Source: Elysia marginata (lineage: Eukaryota > Mollusca > Gastropoda > Plakobranchidae). Taken from it: DNA of 37,662 nt. The DNA lies in contig BMAT01008693.1 in the NCBI GenBank assembly GCA_019649035.1, forward strand, positions 42,272 to 79,933, read 5' to 3'. The position numbers were made by a program, and so were the translations under genes. Shown here piece by piece: positions 1-13,100 of this stretch (the first letter of the stretch is position 1; every line of letters begins with the position of its first letter). The notes beneath the pieces were generated by a model. The model was given only the letters and a program-made list of their open reading frames with translations. It did no database searches and was not told the origin of the DNA.

Positions 1-309
1 TGGTTGGCCCTCTTCCTTACAGCATGTCCAAAATTGATATCGACTAAAAACTGTCCTTTTCATACCCAAATAATGGTTTCAAACATACTAACCACTGCAT
101 CGTACGTCTGGCCTTCATCCTCTTCCAGTTCAAAGTTGTTGTATCTTTCCAGACTTTCTGGCCCTAGACAATTTAATAGCATTGCTATTTTGACAGTATC
201 AGGTTTGTTGTCGGCCTCTTTTGCTGTAAGAAAGTTTTGAAACTGCTGCTTCCATGTCCTCCAATTTTCAGCTACATTGTGCTGGAGGTTTGAAGTCGAA
301 ACTTGCCAT
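1..309 (-). pseudogene. Gag fragment of a Gypsy-type LTR retrotransposon
   Basis: On the minus strand an ATG at 309 opens a Gag-like frame starting MASFDFKPPA. After a one-base shift the frame continues with the conserved Gag pattern NWRTWKQQFQNFLTA and IAMLLNCLGPESLERYNNF. A stop lies near base 70 and the window ends before the rest of gag and pol. Gag forms the intracellular particle of such elements. The frameshift and stop mark the copy as inactive. The plus-strand open frame at 4-240 is its shadow. Confidence 0.8.
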
Positions 310-519
310 TTGGTTGGGTTTTAAAAAGGCTTTATTATTAGACTAGCAATAACTAACCTTGACGTAGTTTCTAGATCAAACTTTGATCAAACCTTGTATC
401 GTTCTGTCCTTTTTAGACCTCTTGTAGATCTAGAAATCTAGACTTAGATTTGCCCGAAAACTGAACTTCTGTTCATGTGGATCATAGGTTCTAAAATCAT
501 TCTATCTAAACGGAGATCT

Positions 520-533
520 GCCATTCTGACACC
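520..533 (-). other. Primer-binding site, tRNA-Leu-like
   Basis: Read on the minus strand, TGGTGTCAGAATGG directly follows the LTR end. TGGTGTCAGA is complementary to the 3' end of many animal tRNA-Leu (TCTGACACCA), a common Gypsy-type primer. Bases 310-519 between it and gag are the leader. Confidence 0.82.
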
Positions 534-769
534 ATGTCGTATACTTATCAGTCACTCATAAATAACAAACCCTTGATGCTTCAAGTAGGTTTAAGTTTAT
601 TGGATCAAGATGAACTGGTGAACAACTGAACATGAAACTGACAACTGAACTGAGTCACGCTTTCTAACAACTTCCTTGCATTGAGAGTAACTTACCCTTG
701 AGTAACCAGCTATTTGTAGAGACATGTAAACACTAAAACTAGAACAATGGTTATCTGCCGTGTATGACA
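534..769 (-). mobile_element. LTR of a Gypsy-type retrotransposon (about 236 bp)
   Basis: On the minus strand it begins TGTCATACAC (plus 760-769) and ends GTATACGACA (plus 534-543), short imperfect inverted termini of TG...CA form, with the primer-binding site next to it. It contains a CCAATAAAC poly(A) signal near plus 597-605. It is the 5' LTR of the element whose gag lies at 1-309. The other LTR and the target duplication partner are outside the window. The minus open frame at 597-782 is incidental. Confidence 0.8.
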
Positions 770-3700
770 CATAATATGACACACATGATGGATATTAGCC
801 TAGATACGAGAATAACGGTACTTCAGGTCACTGGGGTGTAGAGTAACTTCGGGTATACATGACTTGTGAGGAACATTTAATTTTTGTAACGTACATAGCT
901 TCTTTCATTTTGAAGTGAGGAAGTTGATTTTCATTCCAAAACATTGGATTTACTAATACTATGCTGCATCCAGCCTCACTAAAAAAGCTAGGAATAAGCC
1001 CAAAGATAGGCCGTTATTTGTTTTTTAGATAGGAGATTTTTTAAGGTTGATGCATAGGGCCTCAGGTTGATTGTACAGCAATTTTGGAGGTTGATGCATA
1101 ATTTTCCATAACAATAGCATTTCAAACTACGCATAAACCTGTGCTAGTTACGCAAATTAGACTTATTAGTGAAAAAGTGCTTAAAATTCAAGATGGTCGA
1201 CTGAGCCTTTCCTACTTAGTACTTTCACTTTGTCGATCCGAAGAAAGGGTTCAGAAGTGTGCTGGACTGCTAAAACTAAATGTCTAATGTAAACATGAAC
1301 AGGGAAGGGACCATTTCCAGATTTATGCTTCCAACCCACTCCGCAATGAACCGACTTACAATACTCTAAATCTACTTATCTAGTTCTATTCTAGTGCCCA
1401 ACTCTATCATGTAAATTTTTCATTGATGGTTGTGACTTGTGCACAGGTATACATGTGTATATATGCACTCACTTATTAAGAATATGTAGCTGCATAACTC
1501 CGCCATCAGAATCAGAGCGTGGCCTCTTTTTATGCTTGGAGTGTTCTGATTCTTTATTAGAGGTGTAAAAGCCACCCATGCATTTTTAGGTTACCTATTA
1601 TGCATCATTTTATTGTTGTCGGAATCATCAGACTTCCTTCTCCATGTACTCATGTAGTCCTACGGCTAAGTCTATATACATAATTTTTTTAGAAGTTCTG
1701 CTATATAGATCTAGATTCTATGTGTACTTGTAAGTAATTGCGTGCACATGGTATACATGCGATTTTTCTAAACGCACATAATTGCCATCATAACTTTTAA
1801 ACTGTGAATAGTGAAAACCATTAATTGTTTTTTGTACCAGAACATTTTCAATGTTTTAAGAAACTCCTGATCCGAACACTTTTTTCAATCTATATAGTTA
1901 AAAATAAATCCAACAAAGGGAAGGCCCTTTTTGTAGTCTGCATTGAAATTAATATCATGGACTGTGATAAAAGATGCAGGTTCTAAATTGGCTAGATAAG
2001 AAATGCTAGAGAATCTTCATAGTTCATTCTTCTCAGCATAAAATTTGAAGCAGGTGGGAGAGATAGGGCAGAGATTTTTTCAAAAGGCTGAGGAAACTAA
2101 TATTAAATAATAATGGTCTGCGCTCCTTGCTATTACCGTTTACATGTACATCTATTAGCAAGAAATTTTTTAGATATATTACAAGTAATTACGTGTACAT
2201 AGACATTCTTGTAGCCCTACTTGTAGAAGACATTACTCATCTCTTATTTTATATCTAACAACCATTTTTGTTGCCAAAAGCTGCAAATTTTAAAGAAACC
2301 TTCATATGAAAGGCCTTTTACGAGCTTCCCTTACAATGGGTTGTGTGTGTGTGTGTGCAGGTGGAGGGGTGAGCGTGTTGGTGCTTTTTACTATATCACA
2401 GTGATACTCATGAAAGAACTGGATTAACCCTGCAGGTCAAATACTATTTATCCATATTGATATAGACGGGCTTTTCTTACACGGGTGTCGGATCTTTGGG
2501 AATTGAATGTTAGATCTACTGGTTGCTGGACCTATTACATATACTATGTGCATACTTACTGCTGGTGCTATTTCTGTTTCAACAGTTTTCAAAGTTTGAG
2601 TGAGTGGCTGTGTATTTTATAAAATTTATATCTTGAAAATTGCTAACTTGGGACGTGTAGGCCTACTTGAGATTTGGTCTAACTCAGACCTTCCTCCTGT
2701 CAGCTTTGCGCACCAGGATTATAGAGGGGAAATGCTGTTGCCTCTTGCTTTCCCTCTTGTTCATTTTTCACACCTTCCCTTACTTATTTAGACTAGAATA
2801 ATTGAGTTTTAGCTTGGACTATCGTTTATTCACAGAACAAAAAAAGATAAGAAAATGTTATGTACATGATTTTTTATGAAGCATTGGCTGGGACAAGTAC
2901 ATACATACTGTTGGTGATGTGTTCACACTATCCTTTGACCTACTCAATACCATCAAATTGTTGTGAAACTTTGATGAGATGCTGATCTTTTACGTTGCTG
3001 TTTGGTATTCATTGCGTGGTTCATAGAAGCTGAGATATAAGTTATATCTTTAATTCATTTGTAAAAACCACAGTATGAGTCAAAAATACAACAACTTGAA
3101 TTCACATCAAAAGCAGACAACAAAAAGTCATCATTATTAGCTCTGTTAGAAAGTCCAAAATTTTAAGCTTTCAGAAAATAAAATAAACCAAAATTATGCT
3201 CATGTGGGTTGCTTGAGTATTAAACTGACCAGGCCAGATTTTCAACAGCAGGTGTTCTTCAGTATTGTGCCCCACCCAATAATTCTAATTTCTTAATAAC
3301 CATTTTTTTGACAACCATAGGTATGGCATGCTTACTCCCCTCTGACCTACATTGTGTAACTCGAGTCAATGCTGACAATTTAATACATTTGGGACATTCC
3401 CGGCCCAAGCTTATCAATGGAATCAGCATGGTAGAAAATAGCCTTGGGACCTTTTCATATTCTTGCTTCAAGTTTAGTCCACTGTTTCCTCTGTTATGCA
3501 ATGTTTCTCTGTTTGTTGAGGTGGTTCTACTACTACTTTTAATCTAATTTTATCCTAAGTTGCTTAAGACCTTAAAGTCGGTTAGCTTGGACAAGATAAA
3601 TGGCCAGGCCTAGTTGGGTAGGTAGTGTGCCTTGAGAGCAGTAGACTGACTTAACTGGCTCAGCAGAAGCACAGATTTTCTTCCTGTTGTTCCGATGCTC

Positions 3701-4033
3701 AGTGCTTGTGGGGTTACAATACCTTCTGCTTATACAAATTCCAAACATGTGCTGGTGTAAGCAGCACATGAAAGCAGGCTATTATTTTTCAAGACTAGAA
3801 CAAGCAGGCAAAGGTGGCGGTACAGAAAGTTATGGGTATCGTAAAAGTTTTATTCTTCATTATTATTTTTTTAGGAGTCTATCCATGATAAAACTTTGGA
3901 GAGACATAATTTATTTTTCTAAGAATAGAACCCACAAATGAATGATTAAGTCACATTTCATCGACTACTTGCTTTGTTAATGATTCAATGTCAGTTTGAA
4001 TTGTCTTTCACGTCTTCACAATGATTTTTACAG
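770..4033. other. Non-coding region upstream of the first PI4KA exon in the window, probably intron 1
   Basis: AT-rich, with a (GT)n stretch at 2341-2357 (TTGTGTGTGTGTGTGTG). There is no GC-rich promoter-like island, and no exon with a phase-0 donor encoding the expected PI4KA N terminus. The open frames at 2600-2791, 3259-3547 and 3687-3941 resemble no protein I know. A motif like AAGTAATTACGTGTACAT near 2182 recurs in varied form near 1732, possibly an old repeat. Confidence 0.6.
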
Positions 4034-4156
4034 GTGTCTCGTCTGATGTCCATGTGCCCAAACCACAACAACTTTACTGGCACTCTTGTTCTAGATGGGA
4101 GGGGACAAAGTGCCATCATTGCTCTGGGTGTTTATCTTCTCGAGTCTGGACTTCAG
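4034..4156 (+). CDS. PI4KA: PI4KA exon (1st in window), phase 0 to 0
   Basis: This exon has 41 codons, preceded by TTTTTACAG and followed by GTAAAA. It encodes [14 protein letters not shown] and then [14 protein letters not shown], matching the human stretch with LLCMCP and VIALGIFLIES. The first codon, GTG, is an internal valine, because an acceptor AG directly precedes it and human has the same valine there. It is not a translation start. Confidence 0.93.
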
Positions 4157-7100
4157 GTAAAAAATGAGTTATCTGCAAACAGCAGGTTATCTGCAAACAG
4201 CAGGTGTTGTATATTAACTTAAATAGTATCATCAATTTTTTGTTAATCTAAAGGCAGATGTAGCTATAGGATGTCACCGATCCATTCATGTGCATTAAAA
4301 CAATAGTTTTCTTGTTTTAGTGAGTTTGTTGAAATTAATGTGAAACCTCATGTTGTATGTTAACACCAAATTAAAGGTCATGAACATTGAATATTGTATA
4401 AGCCTTTTTAATGTTTAAGTTTTATAATGAATGCTATCAAGCCCCAAATTTTATTCAACCATTTCTTTTGAAATGATATAGCTAGATAGCATAAACACTC
4501 ATAGAGGTTTTCTTAAAATTTGTTTTAAAACTTAAACTGTTTGAAGATGAAAGAACAACAATAAAGCACAGTGTAAAACAAGGATGCTTAGCAAAGTATG
4601 ATACAGAGTCTAACTTATCTGCTAGCTTTTGTTTTTGCTTTTTGATTAAAAAATTTATGCTTTACTACCTGGGTCACTTGAGAAACACGAAATTTGGCAG
4701 TTTTTAGTGTTAAATTTGCAATACATTATTGATCACTTTATCTTAACCTCTAAGTCATTTCTTTGTTTTGTTTACAGCACAAAGATATTATTTTAAAGTA
4801 CTTGCTGATGATTTTAGAGAAAATGCCCAATTCTGAATGGACAGATGGACCCAGGGGCATTAATAAATTTAGTAAGTGGTGAAGTGAAATAAACATAAAA
4901 CACTTTAAATATGAATAAAAAGGGATGTTGATTGTGAACAAGTACATAAATTTCTTTAAAAAGTTACAATCATACCAAATACTATTATATATCTGATACT
5001 CAGGAGAACAAAAAAAACGGACATTTGAATTAAGTGTTTAAGCAAATATAAATTGTCTTTTCTGTATGAAAAATATTCTGCATTATTTTATCTTTTTTTT
5101 GTAGTAAATAATCATTTTCTTTGATCTAAGAACTCAGTGCGAATTTCACCTCATGAGACATTGATATTCTGAACAACATATTTTTTGAGCTCCCAAACAT
5201 AAAAATTGCAAAAATTCGTCAAAATTATTCGAAAAGATAGTAAAGATTTGTTTGATTTAAAATATAGATGGAATGAGGGATTAGTCTACTTTAAAAGGCT
5301 TTTTCTTAAGTTAAAACTTCTGATATCCAGCTTAGAAATAGAAGTCATTGGTATATCTTCGTTTCAATTTTCTTTTTTTTCCTTTCAGATTTACCGATGG
5401 CAGAATGCTTCAGCTTTTGTCTCAACACAATTCTTTGTGATGTGGCTTTTCGACTGGCTGAGTATAAAGACAAGGTATCTTCAAAATTAAAAAATCTCGT
5501 TTTTGTGTAACTTTGAAGGATGCTAAATTGTTTTTTACCTGTTTTTTTTTTATCTGTAATGAGGTTTCTGGTTCTTTGTAATTAGTATTCTTATTTTGCT
5601 AAATTTAATATGCCCCATTTTTCAGTTTTTAAAGAAAAAGTCATTTGGCATCTCTGATCTAGATTATCAGATGCACCAAAATTTTTTTTTAGTTTGCAAA
5701 TTTGGTAAATAACGGCTGCCTACACATCAATATAAAGTAGTTTTGGATTACAATATCTTAATTCTTGTTGAAAGCAATTTATACATATTATGTTTGCGTT
5801 AGAGGGCTTTTTGGCAAATTTAGGACTCATAAGGCTCCTAAATTACTCAACTCTCAGAATTCAAATTTCTCATTAGGAATGAGGTAGATGTTAAAATCAC
5901 AAAGCGTTAACTAGAAATCCAGACTCCTTGTAGTTTTTTTTGTTTGAAATTTTATTATTTTCTTATTTACATACCCTTTATAAAGAGCGTTTAAAGAGCG
6001 TTTTTATATAGCGCTTATCCACTAATGTGCTCTAAGCGCTTTACATGGGTTCCCCGACAGGCCATTCCCAACCAAAGTACCTTCAGAACCCACAGAGGAG
6101 CAGCTAGTTAAGCGCATCACTCTAGCATTCTGGAAAGATCGTTCATTGCCTATAGTCGGGTACTCGTTTAACGCATGAGTGAGGCGAAGAAATGTGTGTA
6201 AATAGCCTTTCTCAAGGACTAAACGTCGACCTGCCGAAAGCAGGACTCGAACCCCGGACCTCTCGATCCGAAAGCCGAGCGTCCACCACGACGCCACACT
6301 ACAAATGCCATACAAATGCCATAGTCAAACTTTTTAAAGCCATCTATGTACATTTACATGAATGTCAAAATGCGAAGCGTAAATTGAAACGATGGTAGAT
6401 TTTATGGATGATTTTTATGTCATGCCTTGCGCTTCATCACTAATGTAAAATTTTAAGCAAATGTATTTGGGAACACAATAGACTTTATGATTGAAAATGT
6501 TCCCCAATGTTTGTGTTGTAGGTTCTATATGTGACAAACTTAGGCATAGCCTGGTAGGTATACTCAGAGAAAAACAAGGAACAGAAGGTGTTTTTTTTAA
6601 ATTGCCCGTGTCAAGGTTATCTCTTTAAAACTTTTTTTTCAACTTCTGTATTTGTACATTGTTTCATTTTCTTTTTGATTGTCAGATCATATTTGCACAG
6701 CTGCGAGTCTTGGATCACATGACTTCACTATGTGAGCAAGCGTCTGGTCATATCACTGGTAAGTTCTTGGAAAGATGATGACTTTCTAGTCTGCAGCTTA
6801 GGTAGCACCAGGAAATATTTATTCAGGTGTGGATGTATCCCTTTTGTTTATTGTTGCCAGGTACTTTTAGCGTATTAACATGTTGTAAAGGCATACTCTG
6901 GAAACCTTCAACATTAAAGTCTGGTGTCGTGGTCATTAAAAAAAATTATTGTAATCTGTACATCTCTAAGTGTAAGTTTTCTTTTTCATTTTTGGCTGTG
7001 TTAAATTTTAGCCCATTATTTAAAATCATTGAGGTTCAAATCTATAAAACTGAAGTTTTTGCTGTGTCCTTTATAAGGAACACTTCTTGTTTTATTAAGT

Positions 7101-10100
7101 TTTGTATCATTTTCACCTCTAGATAGCTTGCAAGGCTGATAAACACTGACTGTGACAATTTACTTCTCAAAATGCACAAAGAGGTTTCTTTGGCCCAAAG
7201 ATTCACTGTGTTTATGTCTTTATGCAAGGGTGGTTAAGAGAGGGAGCTCCTAGAACTTGTTATATCTGAGCAGTTTATCAGCTAAAAAAATGTGTCTGAT
7301 TCATTCATATCCTTTAGACGTTCAGCGAGTCCATAACATTTGGTCCCATTAAAACCTAACTGTAAAAAAGCGTAATTAATTTTCTTGGCACAGTGCCTCT
7401 TTTTACTCTAATTTTTATATAAAATAGGGTAGACCATCATATGACTATTTTCCAAGAACATGTAGCACATATTTAGCTTTTTTACGGTTTAAATGTATGT
7501 GGGATATAATTTGATTCCTGGTTACTCGAAGTTTTGTTCCATTCGCAAGAGATTTGGATTGAAAAGTTTTGACTGTTAAAAAAAGTGCAAAAGATTGTAA
7601 CTATAATTTTTTATTTTAAAAAGTGCATTTTTGGTATAAAGAGCAATAGTGTATGGAAAGAATTGCCAAAGACCAGTCAAGCTCTTTTCTATTTTAAATA
7701 AGCAGATTGTACGAGAAACTAGATTTAACCATGAACAGTTGTTGGGTTTGTGAGCTTATTACCACCTCTCTGGAGAAATTCCAAAGCCATAAGCGTTCAC
7801 ATCTGTAAATAGAATTTTTTTTCTCTAACTGGTGAATATATATATATTTTTTTTTTTTTTTTCTGGTGATGCACATGAACGTTTAGTTGATGTAACGAGC
7901 TAAAAAAAATTTAACAGAGACACCATTTAAATTTATTTCGATAATAACAATTTAGATTCTGAACACAATCAAACTTTTCTTTGGCTTGGGTGTTGAATGA
8001 GCCCATGATTCTAAATGTCTTAATATGTATGGAAACTAAAGTGTTCCTGATTTTGCATTTTTTTGTGATGTCTACGGTTGAAATACAATCTGTATAGTTC
8101 ATATAACTATATTTTAAGTCTGCCTCAAGTAATGATAAATTTGAAACAAATATGTATATAATGCCTACGTTTCTTTGTTTTCAGTATTAGTAACAACAGC
8201 AAAGGGTCGAAGTATGATGCATTTGGCAAAATGAGTCCTTTGAGTTTGATGTAGAAAATACTTGTATAAATGTGTTAACTGTAATGCTCTATCTAGATTC
8301 TACTTACTTTTTGATTTAAACTTCTTTGAGTCAATTTTTATAGAAAGTGTTATTTCTGAATTAACGAGTATACAGGTAACTAGCATAATGACATCGGTGG
8401 CAAAACCAGTCACAATCGAATTCCTGCATGAAACTCAACTGGACTGATAAGGTTTTTTATTTTTGTTTTCTTTCACTGTTTAAAACATGAGACTTTGCTA
8501 AAGCACACACAAAAAGACAAAAAAGAAGAAGAAAAAACATAAGTCAAGCTTGACTATTATTCTTTTGATTTTTTTGATTCTTTGAATCAATTTTTATGTT
8601 TCATTCAAAAGGATTACTTGCGCCTGTTTTGTTACTTTAGTTATGCTGATTTTACTGCTTTTAACATTAAGTTGTACATTTTGATTTTCCTATCTCTTTT
8701 TTCTCTTTCCCCCCTCCTTTTTTTCCTATCAGTCTCCTTTCCTGTGTCTTCAGTTCCTCTATCTCTAATTTTTTTTACGTTCTGTTTTTACCATTTCAGT
8801 TTGATGATGCAAAAAATGTATTTTATCTTTAAAATGTCTGCACACATTTCTGTAAATCCTATGTGAGTTGTATGGTTATCTACAGATTCTCTACCGGTGA
8901 TGGAAATTAATGTTTACCAATCTCACAACATGAGTCTAATTAAGCTGCCTAATTAGTTGTAAAAAATGTTGGGCCTACATCTTTGATTTGATAAATTATT
9001 ATTATACTATATCTATGCTTGTTTGAAAGTTTAGGATGTCTTTCAGCATTTACAACCATAAAGTCCTTTAAAAATGGCTTTAAAATGAAATAGATTTCAA
9101 ATTGTCATGCACTTTAGGACAAATTTAGTCCCTTTACAAAAATCTAATATGCTTTGTTTTCTATTTTTTTATTAAAATTAAGGACATTTTGAAGTGAAAA
9201 AAAACAAAATGCTAGGACATGACCAAGATATCAAAATATATTCTTACCACCTCAAGGTGTTTTTAAATTCTGACTCTCAATAGATGTCTCTTAACCAGTG
9301 CAAATTCGTGGGATGGGGAAATTTTAGTTTGAGTGAACACCTTGAAAAGAAGATTATATATCTTCCTCTTGATATTTAAACTTTAAATCAAAATAATTTC
9401 TAATATCTCAACTCATTTGCACAGATTGCGAGAAATTTATCCGTAACATAATATTCCAAATCTCACTTCATTTTGCAATACTGCTCTACATATTTGAAGC
9501 GCTTTAATTATTACTTTTTGTTTGTTTGTTTCTGTTACAATGTACCACTGAAAATGTAAACTACAATCTGGTTGCTCTTGCAGGTGGATCATGTTTTGGT
9601 CTTTTTTCGCTACATCTTAAATGGTCTCAGCCATCTCCTGCACAGCTAGGTTTGGGCCTCTTGCCACAACATAGATGTCTTTTCTTTGCTTTACTGGCGC
9701 AATGACTGTTTCACCTTATATAGTTTTAAAGTTGCTTTAATAAAGAACGGATGTTCAGAAAAAATGGACATCACCCAATGAAATCTGCAGACTGTCTTTT
9801 CACTTCTTTTTAGTTTTGTTACTTTTTTATATGGTCACACTTCTACATTAATACAGTGTCTTCCACGCCCCTATTCCCTTTTTCAGTACTTTCATATCAA
9901 CTTCATATCTTACATGTTTGTACTACCAATAGACAGCTTTGCTTGTTTTCTGCTCCTCCGCCGGGTTAGCAAAGTTTTATTTCTTCAACCAATGTATTTG
10001 AAAAAAAAAAAAGAAGAAAACACCAGACAATACTTAAAACAAGTTTATGATACTATCAAAAAAGAACTTTTGAAGTGCAATGGAGACTTTTTTCTTTGTT

Positions 10101-13100
10101 TTGTGTCATTTTTAATTGTCATCTTTCTTTGTGAGCATGAAGTTCAAAAGCTTCTTTCTTGACCATTTATTCTAATTTCGTTATAAGTCCATTGTTGGAG
10201 AGAATTTTATAATCCAATTAGCCGTACATCTCTCCAGCCAGACATGTTCCTTGTTTCCATTCTGTTTGTCTTTGCAGTTGATTCTCCTTAGCTATAGGCC
10301 CCCCTTGACAGCAGAATTGGATGCTTTGCATGTTGTTTTTTTTAAAGATATTCAAGAATCTTTAATCTCAGTTAATAATTCAATTTTTTCTACAATACAT
10401 CTGACATTAAAAAGAAAGCGTTTTGCATCCAATCCAGATTTGCCCCATTCTCAAATCAATAGGACTTGTTAAAATGCGTCAGATTTTCTACATATTTATA
10501 TGTCAAAGATGTAAGACTTGTTGTCAAAATCTGTTTGTATAGGCATGTTTGAGTTTTGCTTGTTGCTGTGTTAGTTTTTGTACTTTATCATATTTAGAAA
10601 AATGTTTATACAACAAATTTGAAAACATCTCTTACAACAGTAGGGCTTTAAGTCATTATTACAGTTTTGGGCTAAAATAAGTAACAGGTTAGAAATTAGA
10701 AAGTCGTGAGATAAACTTCGCTAAATCTTTGGCATTGATCCATACTTCTTGTCAAAACTCTTCCTTAGAAACAAAAAGCCAGAATAACAATGCCTTCAGG
10801 GTCTGACTGCCTGCATTTCATGGGTATTTTGTATTTTGCCTCTGTATTAAGCACTAGAGTTTTTCAAACAAGACTTTTGAATTTCCCTTTCCTCGTTTCC
10901 AGAGAAGCTCTGCTTTCGCCAGCTCCCTATACTGCTTGGACTTGCTCGGTCCATGGGGAGGTCCAGTGACGAAGACCTTTCACTCATCTCATACCTGCTC
11001 TCCGTGCATGAAAACTCTCCCAAATCTCCAGCGTCACAAACACAGCATTACGACCCTCGTTCTCCTGCCTATCCTTACTATGCCACACCTGGAACAGCAA
11101 ACTACTCTGGGAGGATCACAGGAAGAGGAATAGATGGCGTCGGCCTGGGATCTGGCTCCATTGCGTCAAGAGGGGGACACTTTAATACTTTCAGGTCCAT
11201 TCTGCCGCGGACTTTGAGTACTGTATTTGTGCAAGGGGATGGAGCATCGGCAAACATGGGCTCTACTGATGCCATTGGAGATGGGGCTGGAGAAAGAAAG
11301 ACTAGCTACAGAGATAGGTAAAATCTCAGGGTGCATTTCTCCATTTTGAAACTCATTGTTGTAATTAATCAAATTTTGAACATATTAGTTGTGCTTTAAT
11401 GAAAACCTTTTTTTTTAAATTGTTTTTAAAGTTTTACATTTCTATAACATTTTACTTACATAGATGAATATGTTTAGTCGTCTACAATTATTGAAACTGG
11501 TGAATGTTTTGGATAGATAACTATAAGGAGATGTGAGCTGTGGAAATGTGCTAAAGACATTTGGTATTGATACTGAAAACCTTTAAAACTGAAGTTTAAA
11601 TGTTCAAACCCAATTCTTGCCCTTAAAAACATTCCACACACTTCACAAGTACTTTGCTCAAGTGACTTGACTGGAGCAAACTTCCACAAATTAAGTTTTA
11701 AAATGAAGTTCAAGTTTTATCCTATCACTGCATAATATTTTTCCCTACAGATGACTTGAAGTCAAATAAAATAGCTCCCATGCAGAAACAACATAAAGCG
11801 CTATGCTAAAAATATACATCATATACTCCAAGGTGCCAGTGCTGTGCTATTGAAAAATTCAGCAAAAGCCTCTAACTTAGACATGCAATATTATTAAAAT
11901 GGCTTAGGTTGAGTTGCACACAGCACAGAAAATGTTTTGGTTTATTGTGGTTTAGACTATAATCTAAAGACTTAGACATTAATTTTTAAAAAATCAAAAA
12001 GTCTTAATTTATAACAAAATTGAAGAAAAACTCCTGCAAGACTTTGTTAATTGAAAGTAGTAGATCTAAAAAATGTAATTGTTACTTTCCTGAAACGAAT
12101 AATAACAGCTGTGGTCCGTTTAAAAATTGCTACTTGCTCTAGTGCAGATCCATAATCAGTGCAAGTGACTTTCTCCGTCAACGAAAAGCTGGCGCAATGT
12201 TCTTGACACAAAGTCAAGCTTATAACTGGAGTTTTGAGGGCAAAATGCTAAATAGAACCTAGTATCATAAAAGCAGTAAAAACTGGAGCTTAATAATTTG
12301 TCTAAATTTCAGGTAGTAAAAACTGGAGCTTAATAATTTGTCTAACTTTCAGGTAGTAAAAACTGGAGCTTAATAATTTGTCTAACTTTTATGTAGTAAA
12401 AACTGGAGCTTAATAATTTGTCTAACTTTCAGTAATTCAACACGTCTGTCAATTAAATGCAACAAATGACTTGCATCCAACAACTTGATCCAGTAGATTG
12501 GTAGATGTGTGTCCCACAGACTTTCTTATATGTCTTTTCTGAAATACGGATATTATTATAAGTCAGTTTTCATTTAACTTGATTATTTTTTAATGTCCCA
12601 TCGGGACAATTATATACATTTGAGTCCAGATAACTTGAACTTCAAGAACACGAATACTTGTTAATTTAAAGCAAAATTTATATTACGATCTTATTTCTGT
12701 TTAAGCAAAATATACTGATGATCTGAAATATGGGTAATTTGAAATGAAACTTTGTTCTCCTGGGGTTCTAAATATCTGGGCTAGACTTATAAGGACTTGT
12801 ACATAACTCAATTTTTCACCTTAGCTAATGCTTTTGCTCATGTCCCCTGGAGATGAATGTAAGTAGAAATGACTGTTTACTTGGATAGCTATTGATTTAG
12901 ACCACTTGTTTGTATTAACTTATTTGTATTTCACTTGCTGTGCACATAGATCGCCTTCACCGCTGGATACCTCGAGCAGGGATGTGAGCAGTGGTGCTGC
13001 CTACCAGAGCGGGGCAAGCCACCCCACTGAGTTTTTTCCTCATACTATCTACTTTAACAAAATTGCTTCAAGTTTTACCAGGTAAATAAGGGATCTTTTA

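Noticed and set aside
6022..6315. 97-residue minus-strand open frame.
   Set aside because: It lies within the SINE and reads through the tRNA-like head; it has no protein similarity I recognise.
12273..12432. CRISPR-like array.
   Set aside because: The units are head-to-tail with no spacers, inside an animal intron; it is an ordinary tandem repeat.
12597..12790. Possible decayed pogo-like element with inverted CCAGATA-type ends.
   Set aside because: The end similarity is under ten bases with mismatches and no TA duplication is evident.
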